Part shown: one piece after another, positions 52,821 through 60,923 of the stretch
Position numbering within the stretch: the first letter of the stretch is position 1
How the letters are laid out: each line of letters opens with the position of its first letter
NCBI RefSeq assembly: GCF_001428065.1
Contig: NZ_LMSE01000001.1
Coordinates: 415,417 to 479,416, forward strand
Origin: Nostocoides sp. Soil756
GTDB lineage: Bacteria > Actinomycetota > Actinomycetes > Actinomycetales > Dermatophilaceae
Reading direction: 5' to 3'
Length of the DNA: 64,000 nt
The notes under the pieces: model-generated
What the model was told of the DNA's origin: nothing
The model's input: the letters and a program-made list of their open reading frames with translations, nothing else
Database searches by the model: none
Translations under genes and position numbers: made by a program

Positions 52821-54299
52821 TCAGCCCGGCAGGGTGAAGATGGTGCGGTGCCAGGGCTTGTGCGCCTGGTTGGTTAGGTCGTGCATGACGTGCTTGACCT
52901 GCGTGTACTCCTCGAACGAGTACGCCGACATGTCCTTGCCGAAGCCGGAGTGCTTGTACCCACCATGGGGCATCTCGCTGATGATCGGGATGTGGTCGTT
53001 CACCCAGACACAGCCGGCCGCGATCTCGCGCGCGGCCCGGCCGGCCCGGTAGGTGTCGCGGGTCCAGGCGGAGGCGGCCAGGCCGTACTCGGTGTCGTTG
53101 GCCAGCGCGATGGCCTCGTCGTCGGTGTCGAACGGGACGACCGCCAGCACCGGCCCGAACACCTCGTCGGTCCACAGCTCGGAGCCGATCGGCACGTCGG
53201 CCACCAGCGTCGGCGCGTAGTAGCAGCCGCGGGCCAGGTCGCCCGTGGGGGCGGCACCGCCGGTGACGACCCGCGCGTAGCCGCGGGCGCGCTCGACCAT
53301 GCCCGCGACCTTCTCGAGGTGGCGGCGCGAGCTGAGCGGGCCCAGGTCGGTGGCCGGGTCGGCCGTGGGGCCCATCCGCACCGCCGCCATGAGGTCAGCG
53401 ACGCCGCGCACGAACGCGTCGTAGAGGGAGCGGTGCACGATGGCGCGGGTGGCGGCCGTGCAGTCCTGCCCGGTGTTGATGAGCGAGGCGGCCACGGCCC
53501 CGTGCACCGCGGCCTCGAGGTCGGCGTCGTCGAAGACCACGAACGGCGCCTTGCCGCCGAGCTCGAGGTGCACCCGCTTGCCGGTGAGCGCCGCGGTGGC
53601 CATCACCTGCCGGCCGACGGCGGTGGAGCCGGTGAACGAGGTCATGACGACGTCGGGGTGGCCCACGAGGTGCTGCCCCGCCACCGCCCCGGTGCCGGTG
53701 ACCACGTTGAAGACCCCGGGCGGGGCGCCGGCGGCGGTGAAGGCCTCCGCGAACACCAGCGCCGTGAGCGGGGTGATCTCGGCCGGCTTGAGCACGATGG
53801 TGTTGCCCGCGGCCACCGCCGGGAGCACCTTCCAGGCCGCCATCTGCAGCGGGTAGTTCCACGGGGCGATGGACCCGACGACGCCGAGGGGCTCACGCCG
53901 GATGCTGGAGGTGTGGTCGGCCGAGTACTCGCCGCTGGCCATCCCGTCGAGGCGCCGGGCGGCGGCGCCGAAGAACGCGGTGTTGTCGACGGTGCCGGGC
54001 ACGTCGAACTCGCGGGCCAGGCGGATGGGCTTGCCCGCCTGGCGCGACTCGAGCTGCGCGAGCTCCTCGGCGCGCTCGTCGAGGACGGCGGCGGCCCGGG
54101 TGAGCACGGCGGCGCGCTCGCCGGGGGTGGCGCGCGACCACTCGCCGAAGGCGGCCTTCGCCGAGGCCACCGCGGCGTCGACGTCGGCCGGGCCCGCCAG
54201 GGTCAGCGTCTCGAGGGTCTCGTCGGTGCTCGGGTCCAGCACGTCGAAGGACTCCCCCGACGCCGCCGTGCGGCGCTCGCCGTGGATGTACTGGTGCAT
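52821..54299 (-). CDS. patD: Aldehyde dehydrogenase, gamma-aminobutyraldehyde dehydrogenase-like
   Basis: This 492-aa NAD-dependent dehydrogenase has APWNYPLQMAAWK for cofactor entry, SFTGSTAVGRQV, catalytic Glu in LELGGKAP and catalytic Cys in NTGQDCTAATR. The C-terminal GGYKHSGFGKDMSAYSFEEYTQVKHVM matches aminobutyraldehyde/betaine-aldehyde members. I start at ATG 54299 (MHQYIHGER) rather than an ATG four codons earlier. Works with the following aminotransferase in putrescine-to-GABA catabolism (inferred). Confidence 0.83.
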   Translation of the reverse strand: MHQYIHGERRTAASGESFDVLDPSTDETLETLTLAGPADVDAAVASAKAAFGEWSRATPGERAAVLTRAAAVLDERAEELAQLESRQAGKPIRLAREFDVPGTVDNTAFFGAAARRLDGMASGEYSADHTSSIRREPLGVVGSIAPWNYPLQMAAWKVLPAVAAGNTIVLKPAEITPLTALVFAEAFTAAGAPPGVFNVVTGTGAVAGQHLVGHPDVVMTSFTGSTAVGRQVMATAALTGKRVHLELGGKAPFVVFDDADLEAAVHGAVAASLINTGQDCTAATRAIVHRSLYDAFVRGVADLMAAVRMGPTADPATDLGPLSSRRHLEKVAGMVERARGYARVVTGGAAPTGDLARGCYYAPTLVADVPIGSELWTDEVFGPVLAVVPFDTDDEAIALANDTEYGLAASAWTRDTYRAGRAAREIAAGCVWVNDHIPIISEMPHGGYKHSGFGKDMSAYSFEEYTQVKHVMHDLTNQAHKPWHRTIFTLPG

Positions 54300-54317
54300 G
54301 GTCGCGAGCATACGGGG

Positions 54318-54351
54318 GCGCCCCCGCTGCCGGAAAGGGCAGCAGGGGCGC
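54318..54351 (-). terminator. Hairpin terminator after the PEBP gene
   Basis: Arms GCGCCCCCGCTGCC and GGCAGCAGGGGCGC pair with a single mismatch around a GGAAAG loop. Two more short hairpins (CGACGG-ATT-CCGTCG and GCCGGG-GGCT-CCCGGC) follow up to the PEBP stop. Together they separate the PEBP gene from the aldehyde dehydrogenase gene on the same strand. Confidence 0.65.
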
Positions 54352-54398
54352 GGTGAGACGACGGATTCCGTCGCCGGGGGCTCCCGGCGATGCCGCGC

Positions 54399-54920
54399 TC
54401 AGTGCTGGAAGGTCCCGTGGATGACGGCGCGACCCAGCGTCTTGAAGGCCAGGTTGAACGAGACCACGGCCGGGGACGCGTCGGCATCGACCCCGAGGGT
54501 CGGCTCCGACACGGCGTGCACGGCCAGGAAGTAGCGGTGCGGCATGTCGCCCTGCGGCGGGGCGGCGCCCATGAAGCCGGCCTGTCCGGCGTCGTTGCGG
54601 ACGTGGAAGGCCTTCCCGGGCAGCTCGCCCGCGGCGGCGCCGGCGGCGAGGGAGCTGACGTCGGCCGGCACGTCGACCAGCACCCAGTGCCAGAAGCCCG
54701 ACGGCGTGGGGGCGTCCGGGTCGAACACGGTGACCACGTAGGACTGCGTCCCCTCGGGGGCGCCGCTCCACGACACCTGCGGCGAGGTGTTGCCGCGGTC
54801 GGCGACTTGGTCGTCCTTCAGCGGGGCGCCGTCGGTGACGTCGTCGCTGGTCACGGTGAACGAGGGCACCGCGGGGAGCAGGTCGTAGGGGTTCGGGGCG
54901 ACCGGTCGGTCCAGGCTCAT
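54399..54920 (-). CDS. YbhB/YbcL-family PEBP (Raf-kinase-inhibitor-like) protein
   Basis: This 173-aa cytosolic protein has the PEBP ligand-pocket motifs [23 protein letters not shown] and the later [17 protein letters not shown]. Bacterial members have unclear roles, with phospholipid or small-ligand binding proposed. ATG at MSLDRP preferred over one six codons upstream. Single-gene unit, with hairpins after its stop. Confidence 0.87.
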   Translation of the reverse strand: MSLDRPVAPNPYDLLPAVPSFTVTSDDVTDGAPLKDDQVADRGNTSPQVSWSGAPEGTQSYVVTVFDPDAPTPSGFWHWVLVDVPADVSSLAAGAAAGELPGKAFHVRNDAGQAGFMGAAPPQGDMPHRYFLAVHAVSEPTLGVDADASPAVVSFNLAFKTLGRAVIHGTFQH

Positions 54921-55005
54921 GCCGTTGCTCCTTCGCATCGGGGGACTGTCGTCGCGTCCAACCCCGACCAGGCCCGACTTATTGCGGGAGGACGGCCGCG
55001 ACCGC

Positions 55006-55041
55006 GAACGGGGCGCCGACCGGGTGGTCGGCGCCCCGTTC
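55006..55041 (-). terminator. HU gene terminator
   Basis: A perfect 16-bp stem (GAACGGGGCGCCGACC and its complement) closes on a GGGT/ACCC loop, starting 15 nt after the HU stop. It is the strongest terminator in the window. Confidence 0.85.
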
Positions 55042-55056
55042 GGGCGTGCGGGTGTC

Positions 55057-55332
55057 TCAGCCGTTGACGGCGCGCTTGAGCTGCGCCGCGGCCTTGAAGC
55101 CGACCGAGGTCGACGCGGCGATCTGGATCTCGGCGCCCGTCTGCGGGTTGCGGCCGGTGCGGGCCGCCCGCTCGCGGGTCTCGAAGTTGCCGAACCCGGC
55201 GAGCTTGACGTCCTCGCCCTTGGCGAGCGAGTCGCTGATGATGTCGAGGGCCGCGTTGACGACGTCCTCGGCCGCGCTGGCGGACAGGTCGGTCTTGCCG
55301 GCGAGGGCCTGGGCGAGTTCCTTCTTGGTCAT
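55057..55332 (-). CDS. hupB: HU-family nucleoid protein
   Basis: This 91-aa DNA-bending protein opens with [13 protein letters not shown] and has [30 protein letters not shown], the signature of the DNA-intercalating arms. It lacks the long Lys/Ala tail of mycobacterial and many other actinobacterial HupB proteins, so it is the short bacterial HU form. ATG preceded by AAGGAG. Monocistronic. Confidence 0.92.
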   Translation of the reverse strand: MTKKELAQALAGKTDLSASAAEDVVNAALDIISDSLAKGEDVKLAGFGNFETRERAARTGRNPQTGAEIQIAASTSVGFKAAAQLKRAVNG

Positions 55333-55440
55333 GCTGATGCTCCTTCGTGGCGTCTGGCTTTCCTGCTGAACCTAGCAAGGACGGGGGCCCCGCTCGTGCA
55401 GGGCACCCTCGGGGGCCTCGGCGTGGCGCCGATCCGCACG

Positions 55441-56439
55441 TCAGCGGGGGTGTGCGGCCTCCGGGCCCCGGGGCTCGCCCCAGGCGTCCCCCCACGCGGC
55501 GTCGCGGGCCCGGCGGTAGGACTCCCGGTCGCGTTTGGTGACGATCTGCGGCCCCGCCGTGCCGTCGCTGCGGCACAGCTCGAGGGTGACCATCCCCTTG
55601 CGGGAGGCGGGATGCCGCAGCACCCGGGCCTCGCTGTGCGGCAAGGGCTCTCGCGACGCCAGGACGTACGAGAACTTCTCGTCCTCGTGCCCGAGCGCGC
55701 CCCCCTTGAGCCGGCGGTGCAGGGCGCTGCGGTCGAGCCGAGCCGTGAAGTGGCACCAGTCGCCCGCCCGCGCCGCCACCGGGCACGGGCCCGGGTGCGG
55801 GCAGGGCGCGACCAGGTGCCACCCGGCGGCCACCAGCCGGTCGCGGGCGGCCAGTACCGCGGCGAACCCGCGCGGCGTCCCGGGCTCGACCACGAGGACG
55901 AGGCCCGCGGCATCGATGGCCGCGTCGACGAGATCGGCCCGCCGGTCCTCGGCCAGCTCGCCCAGGACGTACGAGACGACGGCCAGGTCGGCGGCCGGCA
56001 GGGTGGGGCGGGTCGCGAGCTCGACCGGGGCCCAGCCGGCCGCGGCCACCACCGGTGGTCCGTACCCGGCGAGGCGCCGGCCGAGGGCCAGCGCGTCGGC
56101 CGACCCGTCGAGCACGGTCGCCCGCTCGAGCCCCGGCACGGCCTCGGCCACCGCCCACAGCGCCGCCCCGGTACCACCCCCCACGTCGACCAGCGAGCGG
56201 ATGCCGGCCAGCGCGCCCAGGGCGTCGGCCTCGCCCAGCGCGCGGGCCAGCGCCGCGTGGGTGGCGGGCATCCGGTAGGCCGCGTAGGCCGCCGCGGCGA
56301 CCGGGTCGGCCAGCACCTGGCTCGAGGGTGGCGCGCCCGACCGGTAGACCTCGACCAGGCGGGCGGTGGCCCGGCGCAGCGCCGCGGTGTCGCTGTCGGC
56401 GAGGGCGGCCCCGAGGGCGTCGGTCAGGCGGTGCGGCAC
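55441..56439 (-). CDS. Rsm22/METTL17-type methyltransferase
   Basis: This 332-aa protein has a Rossmann methyltransferase core (SLVDVGGGTGAALWA, ATVLDGSADALALG, VVSYVLGEL). The family-specific Cys cluster CPHPGPCPVAARAGDWCHFTARL lies about residue 225 and is reported in eukaryotic relatives to hold an iron-sulfur cluster; a late FSYVLASREP follows. The mitochondrial homologues act in small ribosomal subunit assembly, so a ribosome-associated role is likely. GTG start; upstream sequence is non-coding up to the divergent thioredoxin gene. Confidence 0.8.
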   Translation of the reverse strand: MPHRLTDALGAALADSDTAALRRATARLVEVYRSGAPPSSQVLADPVAAAAYAAYRMPATHAALARALGEADALGALAGIRSLVDVGGGTGAALWAVAEAVPGLERATVLDGSADALALGRRLAGYGPPVVAAAGWAPVELATRPTLPAADLAVVSYVLGELAEDRRADLVDAAIDAAGLVLVVEPGTPRGFAAVLAARDRLVAAGWHLVAPCPHPGPCPVAARAGDWCHFTARLDRSALHRRLKGGALGHEDEKFSYVLASREPLPHSEARVLRHPASRKGMVTLELCRSDGTAGPQIVTKRDRESYRRARDAAWGDAWGEPRGPEAAHPR

Positions 56440-56613
56440 GGCCCCATCCTGCCGCCCGCAGGGTCCGCGCGGCGCCGCGGAGCGGACGAGGGGAGCGGCC
56501 GGCGGGATGAATCCGGGCCCGGGCTGCGTTGTCCCCACAGATCCGGGCGGAGTGCTCGGGCCCTCGGCTGGGCCCTCGCGACCGCCTCCCCCGCCCCCAG
56601 GAGGAGCACCGTC

Positions 56614-56979
56614 ATGGCAACGACCGACCTCACGGCCGAGACCTTCGAGAAGACCGTGACCGACCAGGGCATCGTCCTGGTCGACTTCTGGGCGTCCTGG
56701 TGCGGCCCCTGCCGCCAGTTCGCCCCCACCTTCGACGCCTCGAGCGAGAAGCACGAGGACGTCGTGCACGCCAAGGTCGACACCGAGGCCGAGCAGGCGC
56801 TCGCCACGATGCTGCAGATCACCTCGATCCCCACCCTCATGGGCTTCCGGGACGGCATCCTGGTCTTCCACCAGGCCGGCGCGCTGCCGCCCGCCGCGCT
56901 CGAGCAGGTCGTCCAGGGCATCAAGGGTCTGGACATGGACGAGGTCCACGCCAAGGTCGCGGCCGGCTCGGCCGGCTGA
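56614..56979 (+). CDS. trxA: Thioredoxin
   Basis: This 121-aa thioredoxin has active site WCGPC (Cys30, Cys33), a buried Asp in VLVDFWASWC and cis-Pro in SIPTLMGFRDG. It ends in a short Ala-rich tail. ATG preceded by AGGAGGAG. It lies 48 bp before a CsoR-family regulator gene, suggesting a small thiol-stress operon in which thioredoxin would reduce persulfides or disulfides. Confidence 0.92.
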   Translation: MATTDLTAETFEKTVTDQGIVLVDFWASWCGPCRQFAPTFDASSEKHEDVVHAKVDTEAEQALATMLQITSIPTLMGFRDGILVFHQAGALPPAALEQVVQGIKGLDMDEVHAKVAAGSAG

Positions 56980-57027
56980 CCCCCCACCCCGGCGGCCGCG
57001 GCCGTCCCCAGGCCAGGAGGGCCTCGC

Positions 57028-57291
57028 ATGGAGCTCGATCCCACCGAGATGCAGGCCGTCGTCAAGCGGCTGCGCCGGGCCCAGGGCCAGATCGGCGGCA
57101 TCCTCAAGATGATCGAGGACGGCCGCGAGTGCCAGGACGTCGTCACCCAGCTGGCGGCGGTCTCCAAGGCCGTCGACCGGGCCGGGTTCGCCGTCATCGC
57201 GCTCGGGCTGCGTCAGTGCCTCTCCGATCCCGAGGCCGCGGGCTCGATGGACGTCGAGCAGATGGAGAAGCTGTTCCTCTCGCTCGCGTGA
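57028..57291 (+). CDS. CsoR-family regulator, CstR-like (persulfide-sensing) by residues
   Basis: This 87-aa all-helical DNA-binding protein opens with RLRRAQGQIGGILKMIEDG. CsoR copper sensors bind Cu(I) with Cys-His-Cys. Here the two cysteines are present (Cys35 and Cys64), but the His position four residues before the second Cys is Gly60. A two-Cys, no-His pattern is that of CstR-type persulfide sensors. Its position after thioredoxin supports a sulfur-stress role. ATG preceded by AGGAGGG. The target is probably its own operon. Confidence 0.8.
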   Translation: MELDPTEMQAVVKRLRRAQGQIGGILKMIEDGRECQDVVTQLAAVSKAVDRAGFAVIALGLRQCLSDPEAAGSMDVEQMEKLFLSLA

Positions 57292-57319
57292 GGAGCCCCC
57301 GGCCGGGCGCCCCTCGGCG

Positions 57320-58375
57320 TCAGCGGGTGGGGTCGACCAGCACCATCCCGCGCGAGGGCGTCGTCCCCAGCGTCGTGAGCAGCCGGCCCGCCTCCTCGAG
57401 GCCCACGGCGTCCCCCGGGGCCGTCAGGCCGGCGAGGTCGAGGCGCCCGGCCGCGACGTCGGCCAGCAGCGCCGGGTAGTCGGCCGCCGCCATCCCGTGG
57501 CTGCCCAGGACGTCGAGCTCCCAGCCGATGACGCGCTCCATCGGGATGTCCGCGCGCCCGGCGCTCGGGGGCAGCAGCCCCACCTGCACGTGCCGCCCGC
57601 GGCGCCGCAGCGCCAGGATGCCGGTGCGTGCGGTCGCGGGGGAGCCCACGGCGTCGACCGCCAGGTGCGCTCCGCCGTCGGACCAGTCGACCACGGCGGC
57701 CACGAGGTCGGCCTCGCCGACGGAGCCGTCGAGCGTCGTCTCGGCGCCCGCCGCGAGCGCGTGCTCGCGGGAGGTGGCGTCGACGTCGACGGCGCACACC
57801 CGTGCCCCGCGCGCGGCGGCCACCTGGACGGCGGCCAGCCCCACGCCACCGCAGCCCAGGACCAGGACGCACTCGCCGGCGCCGACCCGCCCGCGGGCCA
57901 CCACAGCGCGGTGGGCGGTGGCGACGCGGCATCCGAGCCCGGCGGCGGTGGTGGCCGGCACGCCGTCGGGGAGGGCGACGAGGTTGGTGCCGGCGGCTCG
58001 CACCACGACGAGCTCGGCGAAGCTGCCGGGGTCGGTGAACCCGGGCTGGCGCTGCTGGGGGCACACCTGGCCGTCGCCCGCGGCGCAGGTCGGGCACTCG
58101 CCGCACGCGAAGACGAACGGTGCCGTCACCGCGCGGCCGACCCATCCGGCGTCCACCCCGTCGCCGACGGACTCGACGACCCCGGCCAGCTCGTGCCCCG
58201 GCACGTGCGGGAAGGCCGCGATGTCGGGGTCGTGGCCCCTCCAGCCGTGCCAGTCGCTGCGGCACAGCCCGGTCCGCACGACCCGCACCACGGCGTCGCC
58301 GGGGCCGGCCACCGGGTCGGGCCGCTGCGTCACGCGGGGGGTCGCGCCGAAGGCGTCGTAGACGAGAGCTCGCAC
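57320..58375 (-). CDS. Zinc-dependent alcohol dehydrogenase
   Basis: This 351-aa medium-chain dehydrogenase has catalytic zinc residues in GLCRSDWHGWRGHD and PGHELAGVV. Structural zinc is bound by the four cysteines of CGECPTCAAGDGQVC, and GCGGVGLAAVQVA binds NAD(P). It oxidises or reduces primary/secondary alcohols; the substrate is unknown. GTG start. Divergent from a LacI regulator gene with a large inverted repeat between, so it may be under LacI control. Confidence 0.85.
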   Translation of the reverse strand: MRALVYDAFGATPRVTQRPDPVAGPGDAVVRVVRTGLCRSDWHGWRGHDPDIAAFPHVPGHELAGVVESVGDGVDAGWVGRAVTAPFVFACGECPTCAAGDGQVCPQQRQPGFTDPGSFAELVVVRAAGTNLVALPDGVPATTAAGLGCRVATAHRAVVARGRVGAGECVLVLGCGGVGLAAVQVAAARGARVCAVDVDATSREHALAAGAETTLDGSVGEADLVAAVVDWSDGGAHLAVDAVGSPATARTGILALRRRGRHVQVGLLPPSAGRADIPMERVIGWELDVLGSHGMAAADYPALLADVAAGRLDLAGLTAPGDAVGLEEAGRLLTTLGTTPSRGMVLVDPTR

Positions 58376-58426
58376 GCGCCCAGCCTGCCAGGGGTGGGCC
58401 GGCCCGTGCCGCCGCCTCCTGTCCCT

Positions 58427-58477
58427 CGAACGTGTGTGAACACGCCGGCGGATCCGCGGCTTCTTCACACACGTTCG
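58427..58477. promoter_or_regulatory. Long inverted repeat between alcohol dehydrogenase and LacI genes
   Basis: Perfect 14-bp arms CGAACGTGTGTGAA and TTCACACACGTTCG flank 23 bp that itself contains the palindrome GCGGATCCGC. It lies 52 bp upstream of the dehydrogenase start and 83 bp upstream of the LacI start. Because the genes diverge it cannot be a terminator for either; an operator or cruciform is more likely. Confidence 0.55.
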
Positions 58478-58559
58478 GGTCGGCCGGTCCAGGTCACGGT
58501 TCGGACACGTCGCGGACGCCCCGTTGACGGCGGACGGCCCGGCGGGCGATTCTGCGCGG

Positions 58560-59687
58560 GTGACGAATGGGAGCGCTCCCACGACGAGCGACACGAGTCG
58601 CGGGAACGCCCGACGCCACCCGCCCGGGACCCGTGCCGGTGCCGATCGGGAACCCGGCCCCGGCACGGGGACCGGACGGCCCCCCACCCTCGACGACGTC
58701 GCCCGGGCCGCCGGGGTGGGGCGGGGCACGGCCTCACGGGTCCTCAACGGCTCCCCGCACGTGAGCCTGTCCGCCCGCAGCGCGGTGCTGGCCGCGGTGC
58801 GCGACCTCGCCTACGTCCCGAACGCCGCGGCCCGGGCCCTGGTCCGCCGCCGCACCGACGCCGTCGCCCTGGTCGTCACCGAGTCCGACGAGCGCATCTT
58901 CGGGGAGCCCTACTTCGCGGCGGCCGTGCGCGGCATCGGCCGGCGGCTGGGGGAGGCCGGGCTCCAGCTCGTCCTGGTGATGGCGCGCCCCGGCGGCGAC
59001 GAGGGCGCGGCGCAGACGGCGCAGTCCTTCCTCACCGACCAGCACGTCGACGGCGTCCTCCTGCTGTCGCTGCACGCCGAGGACCCACTGCCCGAGCTCC
59101 TCGAGTCGCGTGGCGTCCCCACCGTGTGCGGCGGCAGCCCGGCGACCACGCGCCCGCGCACCGTGGTCGACGCCGACAACCTGGGCGGGGGGCGCAGCGC
59201 CGTGCAGCACCTCGTCGCCACCGGGCGCCGGCGGCTGGCCGTGCTGGCCGGCCCGCAGGACATGTCCTCGGGCCGCGACCGTCTGGCCGGCGCGCTCGAC
59301 GCGGCGGCCGAGGCGCGCTGTCCCCGCGACGCCGTGGCGCTGGCCTACGGCGACTACTCGGAGGAGAGCGGGCGCCGCGCGATGGCCGAGGTGCTGGCGG
59401 CCGGGCCCCCGCCCGACGGCGTGTTCGCGGCCTCCGACCTGATGGCCGTGGGCGCCCTGCGGGTCCTGCGCGAGGCCGGGCTGAGGGTGCCCCACGACGT
59501 CGGCCTGGTGGGCTTCGACGACTCGCCGGTGTGCCGCCACACCGACCCCGAGCTGACCAGCGTGCACCAGCCCGTGGCCCGGATGGGGCGGCTCATGGCC
59601 GAGGTGCTCCTGGCCCGGATCGCCGGCGACGACGTGCCCACCGAGACCGTGCTCCCCACCCGGCTGGTCGTGCGAGGGTCCGCCTAG
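58560..59687 (+). CDS. LacI-family repressor
   Basis: This 375-aa repressor has an N-terminal extension of about 40 residues, then the HTH TLDDVARAAGVGRGTASRVLNGSPHVS and hinge YVPNAAARALVRRRT. The periplasmic-binding-like effector domain has DGVLLLSLH, FAASDLMAVGALRVL and VGLVGFDDSP. I choose GTG 58560; a TTG 12 codons upstream is an alternative. The operator-like palindrome at 58568 falls just inside the coding start. The effector is probably a sugar; the neighbouring alcohol dehydrogenase is the nearest target. Confidence 0.85.
   Translation: MTNGSAPTTSDTSRGNARRHPPGTRAGADREPGPGTGTGRPPTLDDVARAAGVGRGTASRVLNGSPHVSLSARSAVLAAVRDLAYVPNAAARALVRRRTDAVALVVTESDERIFGEPYFAAAVRGIGRRLGEAGLQLVLVMARPGGDEGAAQTAQSFLTDQHVDGVLLLSLHAEDPLPELLESRGVPTVCGGSPATTRPRTVVDADNLGGGRSAVQHLVATGRRRLAVLAGPQDMSSGRDRLAGALDAAAEARCPRDAVALAYGDYSEESGRRAMAEVLAAGPPPDGVFAASDLMAVGALRVLREAGLRVPHDVGLVGFDDSPVCRHTDPELTSVHQPVARMGRLMAEVLLARIAGDDVPTETVLPTRLVVRGSA
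58568..58581. promoter_or_regulatory. LacI-type operator TGGGAGCGCTCCCA
   Basis: This perfect 14-bp palindrome is identical to the CebR cellobiose-repressor box known from Streptomyces. It lies 5 nt after the GTG start of the LacI gene. GATTCT, a possible -10 box, lies 6 nt before the GTG, so the site would cover +9 to +22 of a leaderless transcript and allow autorepression. Confidence 0.65.
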
Positions 59688-59774
59688 GCCCCGAGGGACG
59701 ACGACGACCCCCGGCCACGGCGGGCGGAGGGTCGGTCAGGATCGCGCGGGAAGGGGCGAAAGGCGCGGACGGGC

Positions 59775-59942
59775 TCAGATCACGCGGGGTGCGGAGGTCT
59801 GGGCGAGGTAGTACAGCTCGTTGGTCTCGCGGACGAGGTCGCGGTCGACCTCGGTGTCCCAGCCGCGGCCGGCGCGACGGACGGTGCGGAGGTTGGCGGC
59901 GAGGGCACGGGCCTTCTGGACGGAGAGCGATGCGGCGTTCAT
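59775..59942 (-). CDS. Small basic protein, 55 aa, unknown function
   Basis: A short frame starts at ATG 59942. It encodes MNAASLSVQKARALAANLRT, then VRRAGRGWDTEVDRDLVRET, then NELYYLAQTSAPRVI. Codon use is strongly G/C at third positions like its neighbours, and it is divergent from the LysR gene with an 81-bp shared promoter gap, the usual position for a LysR target. It would form two amphipathic helices. I do not recognise a family. The evidence is codon bias and context only. Confidence 0.6.
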   Translation of the reverse strand: MNAASLSVQKARALAANLRTVRRAGRGWDTEVDRDLVRETNELYYLAQTSAPRVI

Positions 59943-60023
59943 GAGTCCAATGATCCCGCTGGCAACTGTTCAGCACAACGTCAAGACACTTAGGGATCTC
60001 GTAGTAGGGCTTATGATTCCGGC
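59943..60023. promoter_or_regulatory. Divergent promoter region of the LysR gene and small-protein gene
   Basis: This is the most A/T-rich 80 bp in the right half of the window. TATGAT is an almost perfect -10 box and ends 6 nt before the LysR ATG, implying a leaderless LysR mRNA. LysR proteins usually bind such gaps and control the opposite gene. Confidence 0.5.
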
Positions 60024-60923
60024 ATGCTCGACCCGCACCGTCTCACCGTCTTCCGTTCGGTCGTCGCGAGCGGGGGCGTCCAGGCCGCCGCCGACAACCT
60101 CGGGATGACCTCCTCGGCCGTCAGCCAGCACCTCGCCGCCCTCCAGCGCGAGACGGGCCTGACCCTCTTCCAGCGCGCCGGGCGGGGCATCGTCCCCACC
60201 GAGGCGGCCCTGGTCCTCGACGCGCAGAGCGACCGCCCGCTGGGCGAGTGGAGCCGTCTCGACCAGGTGGTCGGCGACCTGCGCGACGGCCGCTCCGGGC
60301 GCCTGACCATCGGCTACTTCGCCTCGGCCGGCTCGGCCTGGATGCCCACCCTGGTGCGCCGCCTCTCGTCGGAGTACCCCGACCTGGTGCTCGAGCTGGT
60401 GCTCAACGAGTTCGAGCAGCGCGGGCCCCGCCCCGACATCGACCTGGTCATCGACCCGCCCGACACCCCGCCCCCGGCCGGGCACCGCCGCGTCGACCTC
60501 ACCGAGGACCCCTTCGTCGTCATCGTGCCGCGCGACCATCCCCTGGCCGACGCGGGCGAGGTCGCGCTCACCGACCTGCGGGGGGAGACGTGGGTCAGCA
60601 ACGACCTCCCGGGGGCCGTCTGCCACCGCATCGTGGTCGCCGCGTGCGCCGCGGTCGGGCTACGGCCGCGGTTCAGCGTGCAGGCGCAGGACCACCACAC
60701 CGCCATCGGGTTCGTGGCCGCCGGGGTCGGCATCTCGGTGATGCCGGGGCTGGCCGCGCGCGGTCTCCCGGGCTCGGTGGTGCGGCTCGCCATCGCCTCG
60801 CCGGCGCCGGTACGCCACCTCGCCGCGGTCGTGCGTCAGCTGGGGGCGTCGACCGCCCCGGCGGAGCGGGCGGTGCAGCTGCTCCAGGACCTCATCGCCC
60901 ACCCGAGCGCGCGCCGCCGCTGA
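60024..60923 (+). CDS. LysR-family transcriptional regulator
   Basis: This 299-aa regulator has an N-terminal HTH (RLTVFRSVVASGGVQAAADNLGMTSSAVSQHLAALQRETGLTLFQR in overlapping motif blocks) and a periplasmic-binding-like effector domain beginning LTIGYFASAG, with DLVIDPPDTPP and GVGISVMPGLAARGL. ATG start, leaderless. Its last 32 nt overlap the end of the converging MMPL gene. The likely target is the divergent 55-aa gene; the effector is unknown. Confidence 0.87.
   Translation: MLDPHRLTVFRSVVASGGVQAAADNLGMTSSAVSQHLAALQRETGLTLFQRAGRGIVPTEAALVLDAQSDRPLGEWSRLDQVVGDLRDGRSGRLTIGYFASAGSAWMPTLVRRLSSEYPDLVLELVLNEFEQRGPRPDIDLVIDPPDTPPPAGHRRVDLTEDPFVVIVPRDHPLADAGEVALTDLRGETWVSNDLPGAVCHRIVVAACAAVGLRPRFSVQAQDHHTAIGFVAAGVGISVMPGLAARGLPGSVVRLAIASPAPVRHLAAVVRQLGASTAPAERAVQLLQDLIAHPSARRR

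Noticed and set aside
58427-58477. CRP-type site in the inverted repeat (TGTGTGAA...TTCACACA)
   Set aside because: The arms are 23 bp apart rather than 6, and no such spacing is known for CRP dimers.
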